64,000 nucleotides of DNA, taken from contig JADGNA010000006.1 in assembly GCA_015234465.1 (NCBI GenBank), positions 124,001-188,000 of the forward strand. Direction: 5' to 3'. The notes below the pieces were generated by a model that was not told the origin of the DNA, searched no databases, and saw nothing but the letters and a program-made list of their open reading frames with translations. A program made the translations under genes and the position numbers. Positions 28,662 through 40,386 of the stretch are shown piece by piece. Within the stretch, counting starts at the first letter, position 1. Each line of letters begins with the position of its first letter. The DNA is from Salinibacterium sp. (GTDB lineage: Bacteria > Actinomycetota > Actinomycetes > Actinomycetales > Microbacteriaceae).

Positions 28662-29366
28662 ATGCTCGCCGACCCTCGAACCTCCGCTCCTGCGGAACGT
28701 TCGAGTGTGCAGGAGGAACTGCAGGCGCGCATCCGCCAGATGCAGTCGAATCGTCTGCCGGAACGCACGCTTCCCATGCTCGACGGCCTTCGGGCTGTCC
28801 TTCCGAGTGGCCTGCGCGCTGGTGCCACCTACTCCGTCATGGGGTCGACGAGCCTCGCCCTTGCCCTGCTCGCCGGCCCCTCACAGCAGGGTGCCTGGTG
28901 CGGTGTACTGGGCCTCCCCCACCTCGGCACGGAGGCTGCCGCCGGGCTCGGCATCGACCTCGACCGCCTCGTGCTCGTGCCGCAGCCGGGCGGGCAGTGG
29001 CTCACGGTCGCGGCCGCCATGGCCGATGTGCTCGGCGTCATCATCGCGGCACCCACCCGCGTGGCCCCCAGCGAGGCCTCACGGCTCGCCGCCCGGCTGC
29101 GCCAGCGGGAGAGCACCCTCATCATGCTGGGCCCCTGGCCGCAGGCCGACGCCGTGCTGCACGCCACCGAGAGCGACTGGACGGGGCTCGGCCGCGGGCA
29201 CGGTCACCTCACGGCGCAGCGCCTCCGGGTCGAGACCACCCCGCGCGGCGGGCGGGCGCGGTCCCACGTCATCACGCTCGACCCCACCGCACGCAACGCG
29301 GATGCGACTGGCACGCAGGGCCCCTCCGCCCCCCGGCTGCGGCTCGCTCCCCAGCTGGCGGGATGA
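28662..29366 (+). CDS. imuA: ImuA'-type RecA-like mutasome protein
   Basis: 234 residues from the ATG at 28662: AAGGG lies 7 nt upstream of this codon but only 1 nt from the in-frame ATG at 28656. The protein resembles a shortened RecA/SulA core (LPERTLPMLDGLRAVLPSGL, YSVMGSTSLALALLAGPSQ) without an obvious Walker A, as in actinobacterial ImuA'. It connects RecA with ImuB in translesion synthesis. It is directly under the SOS box and its stop overlaps the imuB ATG (ATGA). Confidence 0.85.
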   Translation: MLADPRTSAPAERSSVQEELQARIRQMQSNRLPERTLPMLDGLRAVLPSGLRAGATYSVMGSTSLALALLAGPSQQGAWCGVLGLPHLGTEAAAGLGIDLDRLVLVPQPGGQWLTVAAAMADVLGVIIAAPTRVAPSEASRLAARLRQRESTLIMLGPWPQADAVLHATESDWTGLGRGHGHLTAQRLRVETTPRGGRARSHVITLDPTARNADATGTQGPSAPRLRLAPQLAG

Positions 29367-30949
29367 CGATGGAGACGATCGTGCGCGCCATGGTCATGTG
29401 GTTTCCCGACTGGCCCGTCGCGGCAGCGCGCAGCAGCGAGGGCCTTCCCCCGACAGCCCCTGTCGCGATCATCGACAAGGGAATCGTCATCGCCTGCTCC
29501 GCGGAGGCACGCGCGGAGGGCGTCAAGCGGGGGCTCCGCGTGCGTGAGGCGCAACTGCGCTGCCCCGCCCTCACAGTGCACCCCCACGATCCCGACACCG
29601 ACGCCCGCACTTTCGAACCCATCATCGCCGCGATCGAGGAGACCATCCCGGGCGTGCAGCTCATCCGCCCCGGGCTGTGCGCCGTCCGCGCACGCGGGGC
29701 GGCCCGCTACTACGGCGGTGAGCAGCAGGCCGCCGACGCCGTGCTCGACCGTATGCTCCACGACGGCAGGCCACCCGCCGTCATCGGCATCGCCGACGGC
29801 AGGTACACGGCGGAACAGGCCGCACTCCATGCCCTCACGGGCGACACCGGGCGCGCCGTGCACATCATTCCGCCCGGCGGGTCACCCGCCTTTCTCGCCC
29901 CCCTCCCCATCGAGGCGGTCGAGGCCGTCGGCACCCCCGAACTCGCGCCACTCCTGCGGCGGCTCGGCGCCCGTACCCTTGGCGACTTCGCCGCGCTCGA
30001 CCCCGGCGATGTGCGAGCGCGTTTCGGCGAAGCGGGTGCGGCGGCCCATGAACGGGCTGCGGGGGCCGACCGGCGGGCGGTGACCCCGCGCATCCCGCCC
30101 CGCGACTTCGACGCGGCAATCGACTTCGAGCCGCCCCTCGACCGCGTCGACCAGATCGCCTTCGCCCTGCGCACGGTCACCGAACGCTTCGCGAGCGGCA
30201 TCACGGATGCGGGACTCGTGTGCACGGGCATCCGCGTCACCGTCACGAGTGACCGGGGCGGCAGCTCCGAGCGGGAATGGAGCCACCCGCGCTACTTCAC
30301 CCCCGCCGACCTGGTCGACCGGGTGCGCTGGCAGCTGCAGGGCTCGGGCGGAGTGGATGCGGGGCTCGACTCACCCATCGCGCGCGTCGTGCTCTCCCCC
30401 AGCCAGGTCGACGCGATCGCCAACCACGAGGAGGGGCTGTGGGGCCGCAGCCCCGACGAGCGCATCCACCACGGGCTCTCCCGCATCCAGAGCATGCTCG
30501 GCCACGAGGCCGTGCTCACGGCCGTGCCCGGCGGGGGCCGCCTGCTCGCCGAACGCCGCGTGCTCGTGCCCTGGGGCGACGCACCGCCGCCGCGCGAACG
30601 ACTCGCCGCCGACCGGCCCTGGCCCGGCAGCCTGCCCGACCCCGCGCCCGCGACCGTCTATGACCCGCCCCGCGACGCACGCGTGCTCGATGACGCCGAC
30701 GCCCCCGTCGATGTCGACCGGCGCGGCCGACTGAGCGCCGAACCCGCCTGGCTCGACCTGCCCGACGAGCAACACCACCGGCAGCGCCGCATCGCCGCGT
30801 GGGCCGGCCCCTGGCCGCTGCGGCAGCGCTGGTGGGACCCGAGCAGGGCGCGGCGCATCGACCGGTTCCAGTTGCTTGACGACAGAGGCGAGGGCTGGCT
30901 GCTCCTGCTGGAGCAACAGCACTGGCGGGTCGAGGCCCGCTACGACTGA
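29363..30949 (+). CDS. imuB: ImuB, Y-family polymerase-like mutasome hub
   Basis: 528 residues. It has the Y-family fold (MVMWFPDWPVAAA at the first strand, the IIDKGIVIACSAEARAEGV palm and a little-finger domain) but the catalytic acidic motif is replaced by PGLCAVRARGAARYYGG, so it is not a polymerase. In mycobacteria ImuB is the adaptor that binds the beta clamp, ImuA' and DnaE2. A clamp-binding motif is not obvious to the eye. ATGA overlap with imuA and a 30-nt gap to dnaE2 make a single SOS transcript. Confidence 0.92.
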   Translation: MTMETIVRAMVMWFPDWPVAAARSSEGLPPTAPVAIIDKGIVIACSAEARAEGVKRGLRVREAQLRCPALTVHPHDPDTDARTFEPIIAAIEETIPGVQLIRPGLCAVRARGAARYYGGEQQAADAVLDRMLHDGRPPAVIGIADGRYTAEQAALHALTGDTGRAVHIIPPGGSPAFLAPLPIEAVEAVGTPELAPLLRRLGARTLGDFAALDPGDVRARFGEAGAAAHERAAGADRRAVTPRIPPRDFDAAIDFEPPLDRVDQIAFALRTVTERFASGITDAGLVCTGIRVTVTSDRGGSSEREWSHPRYFTPADLVDRVRWQLQGSGGVDAGLDSPIARVVLSPSQVDAIANHEEGLWGRSPDERIHHGLSRIQSMLGHEAVLTAVPGGGRLLAERRVLVPWGDAPPPRERLAADRPWPGSLPDPAPATVYDPPRDARVLDDADAPVDVDRRGRLSAEPAWLDLPDEQHHRQRRIAAWAGPWPLRQRWWDPSRARRIDRFQLLDDRGEGWLLLLEQQHWRVEARYD

Positions 30950-30979
30950 CCATCACGACCGCGCGCGAGGAGGTGAGCC

Positions 30980-34324
<3,345 letters not shown>

Positions 34325-34402
34325 GCCGCCGGCTGTGCGATCGCTGGACGTCGCCGTCGCGAGGCGGGAATAGCATGCCGGGCACCCGACAAAGGAGTGG
34401 CA

Positions 34403-36199
34403 ATGGCCGACAGCGATACCACCTCGACCGTCTCCGACGTGATCGTCGAGCGCCTGCTCGAGTGGGGCGTCGACCGCATCTTCGGCTACAGCGGCGACGG
34501 CATCAACGGTTTCTTCGCGGCGCTCCAGCGTTCCGAGCACGGGCCCGAGTTCGTGCAGGCCCGCCACGAGGAGAACGCCGCCCTGATGGCGGTGGGTCAC
34601 GCCAAGTACACGGGCGGTGTCGGCGTCGTCACCTCGACGCAGGGGCCGGGCGCCGTGCACCTGCTCAACGGGCTCTACGACGCCAAGCTCGACCACGTGC
34701 CCGTCATCGCAATCGTGGGGCAGCAGACGGCGAGCGTGCTCGGCTCCGGCTACATGCAGGAGATCAACCTCTCGACCCTCTTCGCCGATGTCGCGTCGTT
34801 CGTGCAGGTCGTCGCGACCCCCGAACAGATCCCCATGGTGGTCGACCGTGCGTTCCGAAGTGCCCTCAGCACGCGCTCGCCCGCCGTCGTCATCCTGCCG
34901 CATGACGTGCAGATCGCGGATGCCCCCGAACACGAGCACACACACGGCGTCGTGCTCACCTCGGCCGGGTTCGAGACCGGGCGGATGCTCCCTGCCGCCG
35001 AGCAACTCGAAGACGCCGCTCGCCTCCTCGCGAGCGGTTCCAGGGTCGCCCTCCTCGTCGGGCAGGGCGCCAAGGGCGCGAGCGAGGAGGTCGTGGCGGT
35101 CGCGGAGAAGCTCGGCGCGGGCATCACGACGAGCCTGCTCGGCAAACCCCACGTCGACGAGTCGCTGCCGTTCTCGACGGGGGTCATGGGGCACCTCGGC
35201 ACGACGGCGAGCGCCCACCTCATGGACAACTGCGACACGCTCCTGATCGTGGGGTCGAGCGACCCGTGGACGGAGTTCTATCCGGAGCCCGGCCAGGCGC
35301 GGGCCGTGCAGGTGGATTTCGACGCGGGCCGCATCGGTGACCGCTACCCCGTGGAGGTCGGGCTGGTCGGCGACGCCGCCGCGACGCTGCGGGCGCTCGT
35401 GAAGCTGCTGCCCGAGGCATCCGACACCTCCTGGCGCGAGGAGGTCGAAGGGCACGTGCGCGAATGGCACGAGATCAATGAGCTGCGGGCACACGTCGAG
35501 GTGCAGGGCGTCAACCCGGAGCTCGTCGTGCGCACGCTCAGCGAGCGGATGCCGGCGGACGCGCAGGTCGCGCTCGACGTCGGCAGCGTTGTCTACTGGT
35601 ATGCCCGGCAGCTTCGCCTGCCCGCAGGGGTTCCCGCGCACCTCTCGTCGACGCTCGCAAGCATGGGCTGCGGCATGCCCTACGGCATCGCGGGCAAGCT
35701 GGCCCACCCGGAACGACCCATGATCGTGCTCGCGGGCGACGGCGGGACCCAGATGACGGGCGTCGCCGAGCTCATCACCCTCAGCAAGATGTGGATGCGC
35801 TGGAACGACCCGCGCTTCGTGCTATGCGTGCTCAACAACCGCGACCTTGCGGAGGTGAGCTGGGAGCAGCGGGAGAACGAGGGCGCACCGCGCTTCGCCG
35901 CGAGCCAGGCCCTGCCCGACTTCCGCTACTCGGCCTACGGCGAGCTCCTCGGGATGAAGGGCATCCTCGTCGACAGCCCGGAGCAGTTGGGGCAGGCGTG
36001 GGACGAGGCTCTGACGGCCGACCGGCCCGTCGTGCTTGAGGTCATCACCGACCCATCGACCCCGCTCCTGCCCCCGTTCGCCGCCGGTGCGGAGAAGCTC
36101 GAGGGCATGCATGACGCGATCGCGCAGGAGGGCGAGTCCGGCGAACGGGCCAACGCGCTGCTCGACGAGTATGCGGAGCACGAGCGCACAGACCAGTGA
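34403..36199 (+). CDS. ThDP-dependent pyruvate oxidase/dehydrogenase (quinone)-like enzyme
   Basis: 598 residues from the ATG at 34403 (AAAGGAG 5 nt upstream; a GTG at 34397 overlaps it). The three-domain AlsS/PoxB layout is clear: the PYR domain with RHEENAA (cofactor-activating Glu56), a central FAD/nucleotide domain, and the PP domain with AGDGGTQMTG...LNNRDLAEVS (the GDG-x-N diphosphate/Mg site, about 445-480). This fits the quinone-dependent pyruvate dehydrogenase or a related ThDP decarboxylase; acetolactate synthase is less likely because no regulatory subunit gene follows. The C-terminus (GEKLEGMHDAIAQEG) could be membrane-associated. Coupled by GTGA overlap to the FUSC gene. Confidence 0.85.
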   Translation: MADSDTTSTVSDVIVERLLEWGVDRIFGYSGDGINGFFAALQRSEHGPEFVQARHEENAALMAVGHAKYTGGVGVVTSTQGPGAVHLLNGLYDAKLDHVPVIAIVGQQTASVLGSGYMQEINLSTLFADVASFVQVVATPEQIPMVVDRAFRSALSTRSPAVVILPHDVQIADAPEHEHTHGVVLTSAGFETGRMLPAAEQLEDAARLLASGSRVALLVGQGAKGASEEVVAVAEKLGAGITTSLLGKPHVDESLPFSTGVMGHLGTTASAHLMDNCDTLLIVGSSDPWTEFYPEPGQARAVQVDFDAGRIGDRYPVEVGLVGDAAATLRALVKLLPEASDTSWREEVEGHVREWHEINELRAHVEVQGVNPELVVRTLSERMPADAQVALDVGSVVYWYARQLRLPAGVPAHLSSTLASMGCGMPYGIAGKLAHPERPMIVLAGDGGTQMTGVAELITLSKMWMRWNDPRFVLCVLNNRDLAEVSWEQRENEGAPRFAASQALPDFRYSAYGELLGMKGILVDSPEQLGQAWDEALTADRPVVLEVITDPSTPLLPPFAAGAEKLEGMHDAIAQEGESGERANALLDEYAEHERTDQ

Positions 36200-37266
36200 C
36201 GTCACCTGTGGGGCTGAAGCGGAGGCTTTCGCGCGTCGTCACGCCGAGCATCCGCCCGGCTCGTCTCGTGCTCGCCTTCAAGACGGCGCTCGCCGCCGGG
36301 GTGGCCTGGCCCGTCGGGCACCTCTTGCCGGGAGAAGTCGACGACTACTCCTACTACGCGCCCCTCGGGGCGCTCATCGTCATGATGCCGACGCTCATGA
36401 GCTCGCTGCGCTCGACCCTGCAGACGGCGCTCGGCCTGGTGATCGGCATCGGCCTCGCCTTCGCCGTCATCCTCTCGCCCCTGCCCGGCTACCTCAGCGT
36501 CGCGCTCGCCGTCGGCCTTGGTGTGCTCCTTGGCGGATTGGGCGGCCTGGGCGCTGGGCGCGACTACGTGCCGATCGCGGCGCTCTTCGTGCTCGTGCTC
36601 GGCGGCGCCAACGCAGACGACTTCTCGCTGGGCTACCTCGTGCAGATGGGGGTCGGGATGCTCGTGGGCGTCGTCATCAACGCCGCGATCATGCCTCCGC
36701 TCTGGATTCAGGAGTCCTCCGCCTCGGTGTCAGGGCTGCGACAGCGCATCGCCGAGACGCTCGATGACGTGGCGCTTCGGGTCGTCGACGGATCGGAACT
36801 GCACGGCTCCCTCGACCAGATGCGGGAGATCGACACTGCCCTTCGCGAGGCGGAGGCGACCGCCTCCGAGGCCGCCGAGAGCCGGCGGCTCAACCCCAGG
36901 GCCCGCCGTCACCCCTACGACATCGATGAGGACTTCGATGACCTGCTCGCGCTCACCCGGCTGGCGAGCCAATTGCGGCACATCATCGAGGACGCGCAGG
37001 CGAGGCGCGAGAGCCTCGAGGGCGCGAGCGATCCCGCCTCGGCGGCGACCGAGTCGGTGTTGAGGCGCCTCGCCGACCTGCTGCGGTCGTGGGATGCCGG
37101 GCGCGGCACCCGGGACGCGGTGCAGGAGGTGAGAGACGCGATCGTGCGCCTTGCTGCGCTCGAACGGGAGCACCCCCTGAGCCTGGACGGGCAGAAGGAG
37201 CCGACGCTCAGCCCGGATGCGCGCCACATGGTTGCGATCGTCGAGCGACGCCTGCACCGCAACTGA
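36196..37266 (+). CDS. FUSC-family membrane protein
   Basis: 356 residues. The N-terminal half has about six membrane helices (AGVAWPVGHLL, GALIVMMPTLMSSLRS, GLVIGIGLAFAVIL, LGVLLGGLGGLGAG, YVPIAALFVLVLGGA, MGVGMLVGVVINAAIM). The C-terminal 180 residues are charged, helical and cytosolic. This is the half-size FUSC/aromatic acid exporter layout (AaeB, YccS-like). The GTG start overlaps the stop of the pyruvate oxidase-like gene, so the two are coupled. An exported substrate related to acetate or aromatic acids is possible but not shown. Confidence 0.8.
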   Translation: MTSPVGLKRRLSRVVTPSIRPARLVLAFKTALAAGVAWPVGHLLPGEVDDYSYYAPLGALIVMMPTLMSSLRSTLQTALGLVIGIGLAFAVILSPLPGYLSVALAVGLGVLLGGLGGLGAGRDYVPIAALFVLVLGGANADDFSLGYLVQMGVGMLVGVVINAAIMPPLWIQESSASVSGLRQRIAETLDDVALRVVDGSELHGSLDQMREIDTALREAEATASEAAESRRLNPRARRHPYDIDEDFDDLLALTRLASQLRHIIEDAQARRESLEGASDPASAATESVLRRLADLLRSWDAGRGTRDAVQEVRDAIVRLAALEREHPLSLDGQKEPTLSPDARHMVAIVERRLHRN

Positions 37267-37337
37267 ATCACACACCCCACTGCCAGCGATCGCGGGTAGC
37301 GTCCGCGGCATCCGAAGCCACGATAGGAAGGATGACC

Positions 37338-37841
37338 ATGTCAGACACGACGACGGCACCCGCCACAGATGAGGACCTCTCCACGATCGCCGCACTCGTC
37401 AAGGCGTCGAAGATCGCGATGCTCACGACCATGACGGCAGAGGGTCGGCACGAGAGCCGCCCGCTCGCGGTGCAGGAGGAGGAGTTCGCTGGCGACCTTT
37501 GGTTCTTCACGCAGGACCCGAGCAACAAGGTCGAGGCCATCCGCACGCACCCGCAGGTCAACGCGAGTTTCCAGTCGAACAAGGGCTTCGTCTCGATCGC
37601 GGGGACGGCAGAGATCGTCCACGATCGCCAGCTCATCGACGAACTCTGGAACCCCATGGTCGAGGCCTGGTTCCCCGAGGGTCGCGACGACCCCAAGGTC
37701 GCACTGATCCGCGTGCGGGCCGAGGCCGCCGAGTACTGGCACTCAGACGAGCCCGGCGTGGTCGCGGCCGTCAAGGGCGTCAAGGCGCTCATCACGGGTG
37801 GCCACCCAGACATCGGCGAGAACCGCACCGTGGGACTGTGA
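37338..37841 (+). CDS. Pyridoxamine 5'-phosphate oxidase-like general stress protein
   Basis: 167 residues from the ATG at 37338; GGAAGG is 6 nt upstream of it, whereas the in-frame ATG at 37332 abuts that site. A split-barrel FMN/F420-type fold is seen: KIAMLTTMTAEGRHESRPL, DLWFFTQDPSNKVEAI, KGFVSIAGTAEIVHD and VRAEAAEYWHS. Members of this general stress group bind FMN and may reduce or sequester reactive compounds; there is no clear evidence for vitamin B6 oxidation. A promoter is likely in the 70-nt gap upstream. It is followed 10 nt later by the epimerase gene. Confidence 0.85.
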   Translation: MSDTTTAPATDEDLSTIAALVKASKIAMLTTMTAEGRHESRPLAVQEEEFAGDLWFFTQDPSNKVEAIRTHPQVNASFQSNKGFVSIAGTAEIVHDRQLIDELWNPMVEAWFPEGRDDPKVALIRVRAEAAEYWHSDEPGVVAAVKGVKALITGGHPDIGENRTVGL

Positions 37842-37851
37842 CGGCCACACC

Positions 37852-38757
37852 ATGACCACGCCAGCACGCACCGTGCTTGTGAGCGGGGCGTCGGGCTTCA
37901 TCGGCTCGGAACTGCAGCGGCAACTCCGAGCCGATGGGCACACCGTCCTGCGGCTCGTACGCCGGCCCGCCGAGGAGCGGGACGAGTACGAGTGGCACCC
38001 GGAGCACGGGGCGCTCCCCGTCGAGGCGATCGAACGCGCCGACGCCGTCGTGAACCTCTCGGGGGCATCCCTCTCCCGCCTGCCCTGGACCTACCGTTAC
38101 AAGCGGCAGATCCTCCACTCCCGCCTGCAGGCGACCCGCACGCTCGCGACCGCGATCGCCCGGTCATCCTCGCGACCAGAGGTCTTCGTGAGCGGCTCCG
38201 CTGTCGGCTACTACGGCGACCGCCCAGGCGAACTACTCGCGGAGGGCGCCCAGCGGGGCGCCGGCTTCCTGCCCAAGGTCGTCGCGTCGTGGGAGGGCGC
38301 GACCGCGCCAGCGGATGCCGCCACCAGGGTCGTGCACGCGCGCACCGGCATCGTGCTCGGCAGCGGGGGTGCACTGGCTCCCCTGCTTCTGCTCACCCGG
38401 CTCGGCCTCGCTGGCCCTATCGGCACCGGCCGTCAGCACTGGCCGTGGATCAGTCTGCACGATGAGGCTGCGGCCATCCGTCACCTGCTCTTCGACTCCA
38501 AGCTCTCCGGGCCCGTGAACCTCGTGGGGCCCGCCCCCGCGACGGCCGACGAGATCGGCAGGACCGTCGCACGGGCGATGGGCCGGCCGTACTGGCTCCG
38601 TGCTCCCCGCTTCGCGATCACGGCGGCACTCGCCGACGCCGGCCGCGAACTGCTGCTCGCCGACCAGAACGTCGATCCGGGCAGGCTCCACGGCGACGGC
38701 TTCACCTTCCGTCACCCGAGCGCGCGAGAGGCGGTTACTGCGTCGCTGCCGGCGTAG
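37852..38757 (+). CDS. TIGR01777-type NAD-dependent epimerase/dehydratase
   Basis: 301 residues. Extended SDR with the Rossmann VLVSGASGFIGSEL near the start, VVNLSGASL, the YYGDRPGELLAEG loop in place of the standard YxxxK, WISLHDEAAAIRHLL and PVNLVGPAPATADEIG. These match the SDR39U1/YfcH (TIGR01777) group, whose physiological substrate is unknown. The last 23 bp overlap the convergent flotillin gene. It follows the PNPOx-like gene closely and is probably co-transcribed; no ribosome-binding site is obvious. Confidence 0.87.
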   Translation: MTTPARTVLVSGASGFIGSELQRQLRADGHTVLRLVRRPAEERDEYEWHPEHGALPVEAIERADAVVNLSGASLSRLPWTYRYKRQILHSRLQATRTLATAIARSSSRPEVFVSGSAVGYYGDRPGELLAEGAQRGAGFLPKVVASWEGATAPADAATRVVHARTGIVLGSGGALAPLLLLTRLGLAGPIGTGRQHWPWISLHDEAAAIRHLLFDSKLSGPVNLVGPAPATADEIGRTVARAMGRPYWLRAPRFAITAALADAGRELLLADQNVDPGRLHGDGFTFRHPSAREAVTASLPA

Positions 38758-40114
38758 ACGGAGCCGCCATCGCCTCGGCGATCGCCGACCCTGTCGCCTC
38801 GCCCGAGGCGCGGCCCGTGATGATATCGGCGATGTCGATGCCGACGAGGTCCTTGATGATCTGGGTCGATGTGGCGAGCTGCCCGGCGACGTTCTGGCCG
38901 AGCTGGGTGCCGCCGTCGCCGGAGATGACCGTGAGGTTCGAGATGGCCGCGTAGGGCTCGGAGGCGGCGCGCACAATCTCCGGGAGCTTCTCGATGAGCT
39001 GCTGGCGCAGGAGTTCGGTTGCTCGCTCCTCGAGCGCCTCGGCACGGGCCCTGGCAGCCTCGGCCTCGGCGGAACCGCGGGCCCGAATCGCATCGGCTTC
39101 GGCCTCACCCTCGGCACGCAGCGCCTCAGCGGCCGCGATGCGGCGGCTCTTCTCGGCGGCAGCGGATGCCTCGGCCTGCTTCTCGACCGAGTACGCCTCG
39201 GCGTCGGCGACCGCGCGGATCTCGGCATCGAGTTCCTGCTTGCGCAGGCCGACGCGCTTCTGGGCCGTGACTTCCTGCTGGGAGATGACCTCCTGCTGCG
39301 CGATCGCCTCGGCAAGCGGGCGTGAGGCGTCGGCCTCGGCTCGGGCCTTGTCGGTCTCCTTCTGGATCTCGGCGTTGCGCAGGTCAAGTTTGCGCTGTTG
39401 CTCGGCGACGGCCTGTTCCGCTCCGATGCGGGCCTCCTCCGAGGCCTGCTTCGAGACCGACTCCGCGATCTCGGCCACCTGCTTGACGCGAGCGGCCTCC
39501 GCACGCCCGAGGTCGCGGATGTAGCCGTTGTCGTCGTCGATCTCCTTGATCTGGAGGGTGTCGATCTGGAGCCCCTGCACGTCGAGTGACTCGCGGACGG
39601 CCTCGAGCACCTGCCCCTGCAGCGCGGAACGGTTCGTGATGATCTCGGTCACCGTGAGCTGGCCGACGATCGATCGTACGGAACCGCTCAGCACCTCCTC
39701 GGTGGATGCCTCGATCTCCTCCTGCTGGTTGAGGAAGCGCTGCGCTGCCGCACGCACCATCTCCTCCGTGCCGCCGACCTTGACGACAGCGACGGCATTG
39801 ACGCGGATCGTGATGGCGTCGCGCGTCTGCGCCGTTGCCTGCACGTTGAGCTGCCGGCTGCGGAGGCTGAGCTTGAAGTGCGCCTCGACGATCGGCTTGA
39901 CGAAGACGCGGGAACCGAAGACGACCTTCTGCCCGGCGTTCTCGATCTCACCGCTCTCCGCTCGCGCACCCGCCTTCTGCCGGGAGGTGACGATGATCGC
40001 CTCGTCGGGCTTCGCGATCTTGATGCCGCGCAGGGTCAGGAAGAGGAACACGAGCAGGACTACGCCGGCGACGGCGAGGAGCACCGTGCCGACGAGCGCG
40101 TCAAGGAAGAACAT
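38735..40114 (-). CDS. Flotillin-like SPFH-domain protein
   Basis: 459 residues from the ATG at 40114 (GAAAGG upstream; the longer frame from 40150 adds 12 residues). One N-terminal membrane helix (VGTVLLAVAGVVLLVFLFL), then the SPFH domain (KPDEAIIVTSRQKA ... VQATAQTRDAITIRV) and a long alanine/glutamate-rich coiled coil (about 200-400, with AEALRAEGEAEADAIRARG), ending in SNLTVISGDGGTQL and IDIADIITGRA. Flotillins form membrane microdomain scaffolds and oligomerise through the coiled coil. No NfeD-type partner gene is adjacent. It is divergent from the MFS gene. Confidence 0.9.
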   Translation of the reverse strand: MFFLDALVGTVLLAVAGVVLLVFLFLTLRGIKIAKPDEAIIVTSRQKAGARAESGEIENAGQKVVFGSRVFVKPIVEAHFKLSLRSRQLNVQATAQTRDAITIRVNAVAVVKVGGTEEMVRAAAQRFLNQQEEIEASTEEVLSGSVRSIVGQLTVTEIITNRSALQGQVLEAVRESLDVQGLQIDTLQIKEIDDDNGYIRDLGRAEAARVKQVAEIAESVSKQASEEARIGAEQAVAEQQRKLDLRNAEIQKETDKARAEADASRPLAEAIAQQEVISQQEVTAQKRVGLRKQELDAEIRAVADAEAYSVEKQAEASAAAEKSRRIAAAEALRAEGEAEADAIRARGSAEAEAARARAEALEERATELLRQQLIEKLPEIVRAASEPYAAISNLTVISGDGGTQLGQNVAGQLATSTQIIKDLVGIDIADIITGRASGEATGSAIAEAMAAPSTPAATQ

Positions 40115-40386
40115 GCAGAGCCTTTCGGATGGTCGTGGGAGCAGTCGCACGAGCGCACGAAGGTCACCGACATCCGCTCAGCTTCGAGTATGTCGGAGAG
40201 TCACCCGCCGTGGCCAGAGCCAGCTCACTGCGCGATCGCGGCAAGATTGCGGATGCTCGGGAATATCGGTGCCGCTCGCGACGTTTGCTCGGTGTCGGTG
40301 TCACCCTCGGGTAGTCTCGATCCCCTGCCATTCGCGCCGTTTGTTCCGCGCGCAGTGCCCATCACTCTTCTGAAGGAAGCCACTTC

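Noticed and set aside
26204-28828. One 874-residue minus-strand frame including the serine hydrolase
   Set aside because: Only the last 327 residues have protein-family motifs; the rest lies over the CPBP-like and ABC-relic genes in another frame and is arginine-rich.
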